Assembly: GCA_947627425.1 (NCBI GenBank)
Contig: CANQVZ010000017.1
Location: forward strand, 1 to 43,232
Direction of reading: 5' to 3'
Origin: an uncultured Clostridia bacterium
Lineage (GTDB): Bacteria > Bacillota > Clostridia > Lachnospirales > CAG-274
Length of the DNA: 43,232 nucleotides
Shown: positions 8,701 through 16,067 of the stretch, one piece after another
Layout of the letters: every line of letters starts with the position of its first letter
How positions within the stretch are numbered: the stretch's first letter is position 1
Made by a program: the position numbers and the translations under genes
Notes under the pieces: generated by a model
The model's input: only the letters and a program-made list of their open reading frames with translations
What the model was told of the DNA's origin: nothing
Databases searched by the model: none

Positions 8701-9113
8701 GGTTCGGGGTCATGTATAACAATAGGATAATCCGTCTTTTCGTCTGTCAGACCAAAAAGTACCTGACAAGGCTGCTTGGATGATTTGTCCGGATTTGTGG
8801 TGTGTGAACCGTCTATTTTCCAGTTAGGAAAATTAACTATCATACCCTGTGTGGGGTTTGTCCATCCCTGCTTGGGATTTTTGGTGGATTTTAGCTGTCC
8901 CTCTGCTTTAAGGGGATTAGCTTGGATAGGTTCGCCCTTTTCGTCAACGGCAGGCCATGTGAGAATAACCTTGCCGTCCTCAATGCTTGCTTCAAGCTTA
9001 TCGGTAATGTGATAATCATAATCATTATTATCATAATATCCAAAAGCAATTGAATTAAAGAGCGTAAGTGTCATTACCATAGCAAGCGCCATGGCTGTAA
9101 TTCTTTTAAGCAT
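5790..9113 (-). CDS. Secreted multimodular pectate lyase (PL1-type) with C-terminal dockerin
   Basis: Extracellular enzyme predicted to cleave polygalacturonate by beta-elimination. Layout (from MLKRIT): signal peptide about 1-25; fibronectin/Ig-like region about 35-250; PL1 parallel beta-helix about 255-690 (EGSGKYSQGGRG, VYVVTNLTDS, TTILGQTAPG, IVIDHCTFSWGVDE, HGTRNPRF with the R-x-P-R signature); a calcium-type DTDSDGIPDEW segment; an Ig-like module; a concanavalin/DUF1349-like module about 830-1030; and a dockerin at the C-terminus. Dockerin loop 1 is canonical (DADGDNKITVLD), but loop 2 is degenerate (KVSGNDKLTSAD). I chose the second ATG because the first one (9134) lies within its own Shine-Dalgarno site AAAGGAG. 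A -10-like TATAAT lies at 9152-9157. Hairpin terminator follows at 5748. Confidence 0.88.
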   Translation of the reverse strand: MLKRITAMALAMVMTLTLFNSIAFGYYDNNDYDYHITDKLEASIEDGKVILTWPAVDEKGEPIQANPLKAEGQLKSTKNPKQGWTNPTQGMIVNFPNWKIDGSHTTNPDKSSKQPCQVLFGLTDEKTDYPIVIHDPEPSAGGKLIKNAYLSDKVVANDFARSYVIEYSGDNGASWDTDKTISDPDDLIHGKKLERPDSTDRCTTFFLLNQFAEEFTGSVEGNKEYLIRVTAKDSSGNALKTFETSVVTPAAAIKYPAFPTVEGSGKYSQGGRGSETRPADVYVVTNLTDSVSDSQPGSLRYGLERKYRTDGDKNYPVIITFAVGGVINVDPEAAKNARRLNINSNTTILGQTAPGEGITIYGASAKFDGTDIIARYIRFRLGEGYDQDAASATGSNIVIDHCTFSWGVDECFSAKEIINSSIQYNIIASSLSFPNKTGIKNGDNEVAAGESEAKHGMGSIINGSDVSYTHNLWANHGTRNPRFEGGFTYSGITYPNKLEFSNNVVYNWGHNSGYGGERGDGKANMIGNYYKPGNNTLEKVGTQIFDVDGSSFYFKDNVMTSSSEVTADNKLGFSGISDASTLTAPVELTEKYTATSAEDAYKAVLDGVGASYVRDAQDARLIRELKNGTGRFINNEFEAGGIGTLNAGTAPTDTDSDGIPDEWENAHGLNPNDKADASAIVTDETKPYLGYTNVEVYACDLLGEWDESAKPAKAEAPEAAITAVNENGQPIGDIDVNVTLAKGKTYTITKNAGAGNYSILLNDKVIAENKDEFTIPADMAVGMYTLSLSVKGDKGSNISTVVPVTVVESAQSGNLEGFTSADIGEVKAKGADYYDSASNTLVSEGAGHIGMLATASTQAPDAFHFNYKEVKGDFTFTAKVENLAKLDYYQQSGLMVRSSLEPTAEFYMSSLTYLKGEDYASSTDVTGGFVKAKNIRAIYRSTADGNVGYGGVSTMLGVPAVRVDMTPNTGWARIERIGQNVILSASLDGSKWYNVGTYTTTLPETVYVGFATDAAQDSMKLVRYNATQFSNIELAIGNRGDADGDNKITVLDADRVLGYVLSPETSDMTDEQIERCKVSGNDKLTSADVAQILQKTLDSSYSYVNVK

Positions 9114-9204
9114 AAAAATATATTCTCCTTTCATTTGATGTATATAGAATAATTATAACATATAACAGAAAAAAATAAAAGCGGTATTATATAATTTTTA
9201 ATAA

Positions 9205-9234
9205 AAAAACTGCCCACCTCGTGAGCAGTTTTTA
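9205..9234 (-). terminator. Terminator of the NMO-SseB-PL9 gene run
   Basis: AAAAACTGC/GCAGTTTTT stem just beyond the PL9 stop codon; both strands have a T-run. It separates this operon from the PL1 gene, which therefore needs its own promoter. Confidence 0.65.
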
Positions 9235-9248
9235 TCATCATTCAATTT

Positions 9249-10871
9249 TTAAAACACATCGCATATCTGTTCGCCGGGGATCTTATCGCTATACACATAG
9301 CTATATATCATATCCCTATAAGCGTAGACCTTATCGGTGAGTTCCTTTGCCTTTGCGGCATCGGGAACGGTCAGGCTGAGGTCGCCGGGAGCGTCGGGGG
9401 TGGATGTATTGCTGCCGTCTATGCTGTAGAATACGCCCTTCATGCTCTTTGCCTTCATTTTGTCCATCCAATAGTTCTGGGCATTGTTGAAGCTCAATGC
9501 ATTTTCGATGTCATAGCCTGCGCTGCCGTTGTTCTGGTCAAAGCCCTTTGCGGGGGTCTGATTTGGCGTGTTGGCATGGTCGAAGGCTATACAGTTCTTT
9601 ATATATCTGTAAGAGCTTGACGGAGTTTCCGCCGAGCCGAACTTGAAGCCGTTGGGGTTTCCTCTCCAACTGCCGCTGTGTATATTGTTATAGTTGTTGC
9701 TTGTGCCGAGGAGCCTTACTGTTACCTTGGGCCAGCTTGTTACGCTGTGAGAGTTATACTTTGCCTCGAAATCGGGGTCGTTTTTGAGTATTTCCTCTAC
9801 ATAAATGAGGTTTTTGTCAAGCGGGAAGCCGTATTCGTAGTCATATTCGCCCGTGAAGGCATAGGGATTGCCGTTGTTCCATGCAAGACATTCCTCATAG
9901 TAAACACTTCCTATATAAGGCGTACCTTGGTCAAAGCTGTCCCAGCCATCGTCGCTGTTTTCCCATGCGCGGCAGTTGTAAAATTTGTTTTCCTCGCCCG
10001 CCTGGAGTTTAACGGAAAATCCGTCCGCATCAGCGCCGTTTTTCTGTATAAGGTCAGCATTTCTGTAGCTGTCCACAAATCTGAATGTATTGTGAGAGCC
10101 GCCGTTCGTAATGGAAACGCCCGAATTGTTGTTGTATCTGAATACGCAGTTTTCAAATGTACAGTAGCCTGCGTTTTTGCCCTTTATTCTTATTCCGCAG
10201 TCACCCGCGTTCTGAACTATAATATTGCTGAAGCTGTAATAAGAACCGCTGACACGAATACCCGTTCCGCTTTCACCGCTCTTATTTAAGCTGTCTCTGA
10301 ACTTTGCAAAGTCGAGAGTTGCCGCTGTGCCGTCGGAATTTGTAATTCCCACTATATCTACATTTGCGTTTTGCGCCTCAAGCTTAAGGCTTTCCGTACA
10401 CTCAATGGTTCCCTTTACATAGACCTTATTATTTTTCTTTGCAAGTTCACTCTTGAGGTCGGTAAAGTTGTCCACCACAACGCCGTCGCTGTAGTTGCCC
10501 GTGGTAACCTCGGTGGGTTTGTCGGTCGTTGCCTCCGTGGGCTTTTCGGTAGCCTTCTCGGTAGTGGTCTCCCTTTCGGACACTGCCGAAGGCTTATATT
10601 CCGAGTCGAGTATCATCTGGAGGATCTCCGCAACATCAGCTGAATCAAGCACCTTGTCGCCGTTCACATCCACTATATCCATATAGTTTTCCTTAACCTC
10701 AACGGGCATTTTTTCACCGTTGAGCACCTTTTTGAGCACAACGGAAGCATCGTTCACATCCAGTTTTCCGTTGTTGTCCGCATCGCCGTAAAGCACTGTT
10801 TCGGCATTTGCAAGAGCCGTGAATGAAAGCGCTGCAAGAACCGCCGAAAGCAAAACAATAAATTTTTTCAT
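9249..10871 (-). CDS. Pectate lyase, PL9-type, with N-terminal dockerin
   Basis: Secreted lyase for polygalacturonate. Layout (from MKKFIV): signal peptide about 1-23; dockerin about 27-95 with two canonical calcium loops (DADNNGKLDVND and DVNGDKVLDSAD); Thr/Glu/Pro linker about 100-130 (TTEKATEKPTEATT); beta-helix lyase about 135-540 with the PL9 hallmark ADGFSVKLQAGEENKFYNCRAW / NSDDGWDSFD and later GFKFGS and AFDHAN. The ATG at 10871 follows AAAGGAG at good spacing; the longer reading from 10907 has no Shine-Dalgarno site and would overlap the SseB stop. It lies 22 bp downstream of the SseB gene and is likely co-transcribed. A dockerin directly after the signal peptide is an unusual position. 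Confidence 0.9.
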   Translation of the reverse strand: MKKFIVLLSAVLAALSFTALANAETVLYGDADNNGKLDVNDASVVLKKVLNGEKMPVEVKENYMDIVDVNGDKVLDSADVAEILQMILDSEYKPSAVSERETTTEKATEKPTEATTDKPTEVTTGNYSDGVVVDNFTDLKSELAKKNNKVYVKGTIECTESLKLEAQNANVDIVGITNSDGTAATLDFAKFRDSLNKSGESGTGIRVSGSYYSFSNIIVQNAGDCGIRIKGKNAGYCTFENCVFRYNNNSGVSITNGGSHNTFRFVDSYRNADLIQKNGADADGFSVKLQAGEENKFYNCRAWENSDDGWDSFDQGTPYIGSVYYEECLAWNNGNPYAFTGEYDYEYGFPLDKNLIYVEEILKNDPDFEAKYNSHSVTSWPKVTVRLLGTSNNYNNIHSGSWRGNPNGFKFGSAETPSSSYRYIKNCIAFDHANTPNQTPAKGFDQNNGSAGYDIENALSFNNAQNYWMDKMKAKSMKGVFYSIDGSNTSTPDAPGDLSLTVPDAAKAKELTDKVYAYRDMIYSYVYSDKIPGEQICDVF

Positions 10872-10893
10872 CTTCGTCCTCTCCTTTGTGATT

Positions 10894-11664
10894 TTATTCC
10901 TTCTCATAAAACGCCTTTACGCCCTTTATATACCTAGCCGCCGTCTTATCAAAGGCGGGCATAAGTCCTATCTCCTCATCTGCCGAAAGCACATTGTGCG
11001 CTACGGCTGCAATGCCGTCAAATGCATCCTTAAGGCTGCCGTCCCTGCAAAAGTCCACAACGAGTACATAGGTGGGCTTTTTTTCGCCCTTTTTGACGGT
11101 CTGCATAAAATACACCGCCTTTATATTATCCTGCGAGGCAAAGTATTCCTTAAGAGCGTCCGCAAGCTTTTCGGGCGGGTTATACGCAGGCAGAAGTCCC
11201 GAATTTCCCTCCGTTTCAACTCTCTGCGTGTGTACCGTATTGCTGTTTGGCGAGAGCCTTTCAACATTTTCCATAAGCTCATTTTTAACGGCTATGTTGC
11301 AGCCCATAGGGTCGAGCACAAAGCCGTCGTAATGCTCTCTGTTGGCAAGCACAAGATGCTTTATGCTCTCGTAGCTGCGCACAAGATACATTTTGTTGGG
11401 ATTTTTGTTCCACTTGCCCATTTCCTCTAGGCTCGAAAAAACAGCAAGATAAGTCTGCCCCGTTCTTGTCTGCATAGAAAAATAATTTACGGTCGCATCC
11501 TCGGGTATTTTGTTGTTTACGGGCTGAGGGATTATGACCACGGGCAGTATCAGCTCCGAATCTATAAGCTCGTGCAAAAGCCAAAGCCTGTTCTCCTGCG
11601 TAGGCTTGGCGCCGTGTCTTTCTATAGCCTCCTTCAGTGAGGCATTGTCTATGTCCTTATCCAT
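10894..11664 (-). CDS. SseB family protein
   Basis: 256 residues with an N-terminal SseB-like domain (ENRLWLLHELIDSELILPVVI..., TYLAVFSSLEEMGKWN, GFVLDPMGCNIAV) and a C-terminal SseB_C-like half (ALKEYFASQDNIKAVYFMQTV, YVLVVDFCRDGSLKDAFDGIA). The molecular function of clostridial SseB proteins is not established; the name comes from enhanced serine sensitivity in E. coli. No signal peptide. AAGGAG precedes the ATG. Gaps of 21 bp upstream and 22 bp downstream tie it to the nitronate monooxygenase and PL9 genes. Confidence 0.8.
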   Translation of the reverse strand: MDKDIDNASLKEAIERHGAKPTQENRLWLLHELIDSELILPVVIIPQPVNNKIPEDATVNYFSMQTRTGQTYLAVFSSLEEMGKWNKNPNKMYLVRSYESIKHLVLANREHYDGFVLDPMGCNIAVKNELMENVERLSPNSNTVHTQRVETEGNSGLLPAYNPPEKLADALKEYFASQDNIKAVYFMQTVKKGEKKPTYVLVVDFCRDGSLKDAFDGIAAVAHNVLSADEEIGLMPAFDKTAARYIKGVKAFYEKE

Positions 11665-11685
11665 ATTTTCTCCTTAAAATGACCT

Positions 11686-12741
11686 TTAAGCCTTTCTGTC
11701 AAGCACCTCGTCTATGATATCCTTTACGGTGGAAAGCTTGTCTATTCTGTATACGTTCTCTCCGCAGAACACAAGAGCGTTGTCAATGTCGCCCTTAGCG
11801 GCGTTAAAGAGCGCCTGCGATATGCAATAGGGCGTGGTAGCGGGGTCGCAGTGGTGAAGACAACGGAAGCAGCGCGTCACCTTTATGCCCTCCGGCACTA
11901 TATTTTTTATAAAATTGTTGTTGAGCGCTCTGCCGGGCATACCCACGGGACTTTTTACTATCTTTACATCCTCAAGCCCTGCATTCAGATAAGCCTGCTT
12001 GAACGCCATATCCGCATCGCATTCCTCGGTTGCCACAAAGCGGGTCGCCATCTGCACGCCGTCAAGTCCGAGGTCGTCAAGGCAGTGCCTTACATCCTCT
12101 CTTGTGTACACTCCGCCGCCGAACACAACGGGTATGGTCTTGTTGTATTTTTCCTCAAACTCCCTCTTGGTCTCCTTTATTTTGAGTATCTCATCATCGA
12201 AGTTGTCTATATTAAGCACCTCTTCCGCCTTAAAGCCGAGGTGTCCGCCCGCCTTGGGACCCTCTATAACAAGCAGGTCGGGCAGTCTGTCATACTTCTT
12301 TACCCAGCGCGAGAATATGACCTTGCACGCCTTTGCGGACGAAACTATGGGAGCAAGCTTTATGTCGGAACCTGCGGCAAACTTGGGAAGATCCATAGGC
12401 AGTCCCGCGCCCGACACTATGAGGTCTGCGCCGTTTTCTATACAGCAGTGCACAAATTCCTCGTAGTGAGTTGCAGCCACCATTATATTGACGCCTATTA
12501 TGCCGCCGTTCGACTGCTCCTTTGCAAGCCTTATCTCTCTTGAAAGAGCACGCATATTCGCCTCAACGGTATTGGTATAGAAATCGGGCTCCAGAAATCC
12601 GGGCTGAGCCGCAGATATAACGCCTATGCCGCCCTCCTTTGCGACAGCTGCCGCAAGAGAATGCATACTTATTCCGACGCCCATACCGCCCTGTATGATA
12701 GGGATATTTGCTGTTAAGTCTCCAATAACCAGTTTTTTCAT
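11686..12741 (-). CDS. Nitronate monooxygenase / FabK-like flavoprotein
   Basis: TIM-barrel FMN enzyme of the nitronate monooxygenase (2-nitropropane dioxygenase) family. Visible are IIQGGMGVGIS (FMN loop), GVISAAQPGF, IGVNIMVA, IVSGAGLP, IEGPKAGGHLGF, PVVFGGGVYTREDV and GVQMATRFVATEE. A Cys-rich tail follows (RCFRCLHHCDPATTPYC, about 288-304), as in clostridial members of the family. 351 residues, normal length. The natural substrate cannot be read from sequence; an enoyl-ACP reductase role is less likely without a fatty-acid gene cluster. It starts the gene run, with a likely promoter at 12813-12841. Confidence 0.88.
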   Translation of the reverse strand: MKKLVIGDLTANIPIIQGGMGVGISMHSLAAAVAKEGGIGVISAAQPGFLEPDFYTNTVEANMRALSREIRLAKEQSNGGIIGVNIMVAATHYEEFVHCCIENGADLIVSGAGLPMDLPKFAAGSDIKLAPIVSSAKACKVIFSRWVKKYDRLPDLLVIEGPKAGGHLGFKAEEVLNIDNFDDEILKIKETKREFEEKYNKTIPVVFGGGVYTREDVRHCLDDLGLDGVQMATRFVATEECDADMAFKQAYLNAGLEDVKIVKSPVGMPGRALNNNFIKNIVPEGIKVTRCFRCLHHCDPATTPYCISQALFNAAKGDIDNALVFCGENVYRIDKLSTVKDIIDEVLDRKA

Positions 12742-12812
12742 AATCTACCTCTTTTTATATAGTAATTACACGAAATCATTTGTGTGAAACAGTCGGTAAT
12801 TTTAAAATTCAA

Positions 12813-12841
12813 ATTATAATACAGCTTAATTATAACATTAA
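12813..12841 (-). promoter_or_regulatory. Probable promoter of the NMO-SseB-PL9 operon
   Basis: Minus strand TTAATG (12836-12841), 17-nt spacer, TATAAT (12813-12818). The -10 is perfect and the -35 weak. Confidence 0.5.
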
Positions 12842-12885
12842 AAAATCCTTTTGTCCATAGATTTTTGAAATACCTTTAAGGCATT

Positions 12886-12914
12886 TTGACATATGCTCAA
12901 TAATGTTGTATACT
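12886..12914 (+). promoter_or_regulatory. Sigma-A promoter of the NusG-II/Gx/ApbE operon
   Basis: TTGACA (12886-12891), 17-nt spacer, TATACT (12909-12914), 18 nt before the ATG of the first gene, implying a very short leader. Confidence 0.8.
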
Positions 12915-12932
12915 TAATTAAAGGGTGATGGC

Positions 12933-13298
12933 ATGGAAAAAAGAAATTTTTTTAACAAAAAGGATATCGTCATAATTACGCTTATAATTCTGGCGGGCAT
13001 ATTTCTTATGTATTTCATGCCCGAGGGCAGGGGCAGCCGAGCGCTCATAATATATAACGGGAAGGAAATAGACTCGCTCCCCCTTGACAAGGACATGATA
13101 TATCATCCCGATGTGAATGAAAATGTCGAGATAGAAATAAAGGACGGACGGGTGCGTTTTGTCCGCTCCGACTGTCCCGACAAGATATGCGTGAACACGG
13201 GCTGGCTCGAAAAGGCGGGGCAAAGCGCCGTTTGTCTTCCCAACAGGCTCTCCGTGACCGTAAGCGGAGGAAAAGACGATATCGAAGGAGAAATATAG
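12933..13298 (+). CDS. NusG domain II-containing membrane-anchored protein
   Basis: 121 residues: one N-terminal membrane segment (about 12-30, IVIITLIILAGIFLMYFM) and an extracytoplasmic NusG domain II-like beta domain containing the characteristic CPDKICVNTGWL segment with two Cys, then AVCLPNRLSVTV. In Firmicutes this small protein commonly precedes a Gx transporter and an ApbE flavin transferase, as here, and belongs to extracytoplasmic flavinylation/electron-transfer loci. Exact role unknown. The next gene starts 1 bp after this stop. Confidence 0.88.
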   Translation: MEKRNFFNKKDIVIITLIILAGIFLMYFMPEGRGSRALIIYNGKEIDSLPLDKDMIYHPDVNENVEIEIKDGRVRFVRSDCPDKICVNTGWLEKAGQSAVCLPNRLSVTVSGGKDDIEGEI

Positions 13299-13299
13299 C

Positions 13300-13824
13300 A
13301 TGAAATACGGCACAAAGGCAAAATATATATCATATATGGCTATAATGCTTGCGCTTATAGTGGTGCTCTCCATATTCGAGGGCGCTCTGTGCGCCGCACT
13401 TTTGCTCCCGCCGGGAGTAAAGCCGGGACTTGGAAACATAGTCATAATGTTCGCGCTTTTTTTCATAGGCAAAAAACAGGCGTTCTGCCTGAATGTGCTA
13501 AAGGGGCTTTTCGCCCTCATCACAAGAGGCGTTACCGCAGGCATACTGAGCCTTTGCGGAGGGCTTTTGTCGATGTGCGTTATAATACTTCTCATGCTTA
13601 TATTCAAGGAAAAAATTTCTTATATGCTTTTAAGCATAGCAGGCGCCATAGCCCACAACATGGGACAGCTTGTAATGGCAAGCATAATAATAAACAGCAG
13701 CTTTGCGCTCTATTACTTCCCCGTCCTCATAGTGTCGGGCGCAGTGATGGGCAGTCTTACGGGCATACTTTTAAAAACGCTTATGCCCGTGCTGAAATAT
13801 CCGCTTAAGGAGGTAGGAAAATGA
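13300..13824 (+). CDS. Gx transporter family membrane protein
   Basis: 174 residues, about five to six membrane segments. Family features: MAIMLALIVVLSIFEGA near the N-terminus, PPGVKPGLGNIVIMFALFFIGKK, and AHNMGQLVMASIII. Historically annotated 'heptaprenyl diphosphate synthase component I', but the fold is that of small-molecule S-component-like transporters. Placed between NusG-II and ApbE genes, it probably supplies a substrate (flavin or quinone related) to that system; this is inference. The stop overlaps the apbE start by 4 bp (ATGA). Confidence 0.85.
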   Translation: MKYGTKAKYISYMAIMLALIVVLSIFEGALCAALLLPPGVKPGLGNIVIMFALFFIGKKQAFCLNVLKGLFALITRGVTAGILSLCGGLLSMCVIILLMLIFKEKISYMLLSIAGAIAHNMGQLVMASIIINSSFALYYFPVLIVSGAVMGSLTGILLKTLMPVLKYPLKEVGK

Positions 13825-14825
13825 AAAAAATAATTGCATCGATATTTTTATCCGCGCTTGCGCTCACGCTCACGGGCTGCGCGGGAAACAAATACACCTA
13901 TTCGTACTATGATGTGTTCGATACATTTTCGTCCATAACGCTTTACTGCGAGGATGTAAAGGAGGCAAAGAGCGTAAGCGACGAGCTGCACGAGGAGCTT
14001 TTAAGGCTCAACAAGCTTTTTGACATATACAACGACTACGAGGGAGTAAACAACATAAAGACCATCAACGACAACGCGGGAAAAGCGCCCGTTAAGGTGG
14101 ACGAGGACATAATAAGTCTTTTGTCGGAGGGCAAAAAGGCATATGACGAAACCGACGGCACGGTCAATATAGCGCTTGGCTCCGTGCTTGAAATATGGCA
14201 CAAATACAGAGAAAACGCCCTTGAAAACGAGATATACGCCGTTCCCTCCGATGAGGAGCTGAAAACCGCCTCACAGCATACGGACATAAACAGCATAGTG
14301 ATAGACGATATAAATTCGACCGTATATATAACCGACCCCGACGCATCCATAGATGTGGGCGCCATAGCAAAGGGCTATGCTACGGACTATGCAAAGGAAT
14401 TTCTGAGAGAACGGAGCATAGGCGCAGGCATGGTTAATCTGGGCGGAAACCTCATTGTGCTGAACGACGAAAACAAAAAGAGCTTCAAGACAGGCATAAC
14501 ATCACCCGAGGGCGACGGCAAGTATTCGGATATCATATTCCTGTCAAATTCCTCTGCCGTAACAAGCGGAAGCTATCAGAGATACTATGAATACAACGGC
14601 AAGCGCTACAACCACATAATAGACGGCAAAACGCTCTGGCCTGCGGAATACAACAAGTCCGTAACGGTAGTTGACGAAAGCTCGCTCAAGGGAGATATAT
14701 TCTCCACAGCGCTTTTTATACTGCCCTATGAGGAGGGCAAAGCCCTCGCCGAAAAAAACAATGTGGAAGCCCTCTGGGTGACGAGCGCAGACGAAAAATA
14801 TAAAACGGATAATTTCGGGGAATGA
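13821..14825 (+). CDS. apbE: FAD:protein FMN transferase (ApbE lipoprotein)
   Basis: Transfers FMN from FAD to Ser/Thr of extracytoplasmic electron-transfer proteins, Mg-dependent. Lipoprotein signal with lipobox LTGC (Cys about 20), then YYDVFDTFSSITLYC, the DGTVNIALGSVLEIW segment, the metal-site region DVGAIAKGYATDYAKEFL, GMVNLGGNLIVL, and YNHIIDGKTLWP followed by VTVV (the conserved HIID block). 334 residues is a typical length. It starts within the Gx gene's stop (ATGA) after AAGGAGGT. No flavinylated target protein lies in the window. Confidence 0.93.
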   Translation: MKKIIASIFLSALALTLTGCAGNKYTYSYYDVFDTFSSITLYCEDVKEAKSVSDELHEELLRLNKLFDIYNDYEGVNNIKTINDNAGKAPVKVDEDIISLLSEGKKAYDETDGTVNIALGSVLEIWHKYRENALENEIYAVPSDEELKTASQHTDINSIVIDDINSTVYITDPDASIDVGAIAKGYATDYAKEFLRERSIGAGMVNLGGNLIVLNDENKKSFKTGITSPEGDGKYSDIIFLSNSSAVTSGSYQRYYEYNGKRYNHIIDGKTLWPAEYNKSVTVVDESSLKGDIFSTALFILPYEEGKALAEKNNVEALWVTSADEKYKTDNFGE

Positions 14826-15067
14826 CGGGCTTTTGGATTTGGGCAAATATATAGTTGGAGCTGCTTTCCTTGCTTTTTCTCCCCCCCTCAGTCAACTCTG
14901 CGAGTTGACAGCTCCCCCATTGCAGCGAAAAGACTTATTCGCCAAGGCACAGCCTTGCTTTTGCGAAGCAAAAGTGCTGAAAGAGGGGCGCCGAGAGTTT
15001 GATGTTAACCCTTGCCTCTTGGCTCCCCCATTGGGGGAGCTGGCAGGCGTAAGCCTGACTGAGGGGG
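14826..15067. repeat. MITE-like intergenic repeat, family A copy 1
   Basis: From 14881 to 15067: ends CCCCCTCAGTC / GACTGAGGGGG form long imperfect terminal inverted repeats that include the AGCTCCCCCATT / ATTGGGGGAGCT arms. The interior (CAGCGAAAAGACTTATTCGCC and the AAGGCACAGCCTTG-type hairpin) is almost identical to copy 2 at 26992-27169. No coding potential. Confidence 0.75.
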
Positions 15068-15141
15068 AAATATCTGCGTAAATTCAGTGTTGTAAATATT
15101 TGTTTTAAGGCGGGCGTATAATGCATTGTATGGCACGAAAA

Positions 15142-15168
15142 TAACGGGTACAGGACCCGTTATTTTTT
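15142..15168. terminator. Bidirectional terminator
   Basis: AATAACGGG/CCCGTTATT stem with a TACAGGA-type loop and T-runs on both sides. On the plus strand it can end the apbE operon; on the minus strand it follows directly after the structured RNA at 15170-15362. Confidence 0.75.
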
Positions 15169-15169
15169 T

Positions 15170-15362
15170 ATACAAAGGCGTGAGGTATTTTGTCAGTTCC
15201 GCAAGGGCGGAACACGCGGCAGATAAATAAAAGCACAGAGGAAGGAGTCCTTATTTAAAGTCAGACTGCCGCAAAGGTAAAAAAGGGAATACACCGCTAT
15301 GGGCAAAAAACCTCATAAAACAAAATAAGGCATCGAAGCCTTAAGCCTCAACGCCTTTGTAT
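15170..15362 (-). ncRNA. Candidate structured small RNA (about 193 nt, 6S-like layout)
   Basis: The minus-strand transcript would begin and end with a perfect 11-bp closing stem, ATACAAAGGCG (15170-15180) with CGCCTTTGTAT (15352-15362), extended by TGAGG/CCTCA. Inside are hairpins TAAGGC/GCCTTA (15326-15343), CTGCCGC/GCGGCAG (15266-15272 with 15216-15222) and GTTCCGC/GCGGAAC (15196-15213). A perfect promoter (15369-15397) places the transcription start at the first base of the stem, and a terminator follows at once. No ORF explains it. Size, closing stem and 3'-side hairpin resemble 6S RNA, but I cannot assign the class; a raiA-type or other RNA is possible. Confidence 0.65.
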
Positions 15363-15368
15363 AAGCTA

Positions 15369-15397
15369 AGTATACCCGTTATGCCTTATTTTGTCAA
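15369..15397 (-). promoter_or_regulatory. Consensus sigma-A promoter of the structured RNA
   Basis: Minus strand TTGACA (15392-15397), exactly 17 nt, TATACT (15369-15374). The expected start is at about 15362. Confidence 0.85.
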
Positions 15398-15417
15398 TAG
15401 TAAATTTTAAAAAAATA

Positions 15418-16017
15418 TTACTCATCCCTCACCGCGGTATCGCCCATAGCCATACTCACGCCAAAGCAATATGTGAGGTAGCCTCCCGAAAGGTCGTCAT
15501 AAATTCCCACATTGTCCTCTATGACCCACTTGCCCTTGTCCTTTATGAAGTCTATGCTTGTGTCCTTTTCATAGGGTGTGATGTTTTTGAGATGCTCGTC
15601 AAGTATGCTTTCGAGCACCTGCGACATTTCCTCATCTGTTATGGTGTCGGCATTGTCCTTGCAGTAGTCGGTGTATTCCTCCACCACATTTTTAAGCAGA
15701 GTGTTGAAATCCGCCGTCACTATATGCAAAGTGACATTTGCGTTCTTGCCCTTTCTCTCTCCGCCGGTTATCTCATATGTGAGGTTTGACGCCATGGCGT
15801 CGAAAAGCTTGCTGCCTATCACGGAGCTTTCATCATATGTTCCCGCAAGATAAGGATCCTTATAGTATGTCATGGCATACATTCCTTCAAAGTCCTTAGC
15901 CTTGAAAAGCTCTGCAAATTCTCCCGCCTGAGCTATACATTCCTCCGGCGCCTCCTTTGCCGCGCAGCCGCAGAGCATGAGCGAGAGCGCAAGCATAAAG
16001 CACAGTATTTTTTTCAT
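15418..16017 (-). CDS. Predicted lipoprotein, function unknown
   Basis: 199 residues with a lipoprotein signal (LMLCGCAAK, lipid-attachment Cys about 18). The mature part looks like a helical/NTF2-like ligand-free domain (EFAELFKAKDFEGMYAMTYYKD, LTYEITGGERKGKNANVTLHI, ILDEHLKNITPYEKDTSIDFIKDKG, KWVIEDN), similar in style to DUF5105-type clostridial lipoproteins. No neighbour suggests a job. It ends 20 bp before the promoter of the structured RNA on the same strand. Confidence 0.75.
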   Translation of the reverse strand: MKKILCFMLALSLMLCGCAAKEAPEECIAQAGEFAELFKAKDFEGMYAMTYYKDPYLAGTYDESSVIGSKLFDAMASNLTYEITGGERKGKNANVTLHIVTADFNTLLKNVVEEYTDYCKDNADTITDEEMSQVLESILDEHLKNITPYEKDTSIDFIKDKGKWVIEDNVGIYDDLSGGYLTYCFGVSMAMGDTAVRDE

Positions 16018-16067
16018 GAGTTTGTCTCCTTTTTGCTTTTTTTATTTTAATTATACCACAAACAATC

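Noticed and set aside
9914..10156. 81-codon alternative-frame ORF inside the PL9 gene
   Set aside because: Same-strand shadow in another frame, with no Shine-Dalgarno site and an Arg/Thr-rich random composition.
12918..13607. 229-codon minus-strand ORF
   Set aside because: Antisense to the NusG-II and Gx transporter genes, which form a typical operon with a consensus promoter.
14833..15081. 82-codon ORF within repeat A copy 1
   Set aside because: Encoded entirely by the palindromic repeat; low-complexity translation and no Shine-Dalgarno site.
15170..15362. Firm assignment as 6S RNA
   Set aside because: The layout is suggestive, but the interior is more branched than a simple 6S rod and I could not match conserved sequence, so it is left as a candidate.
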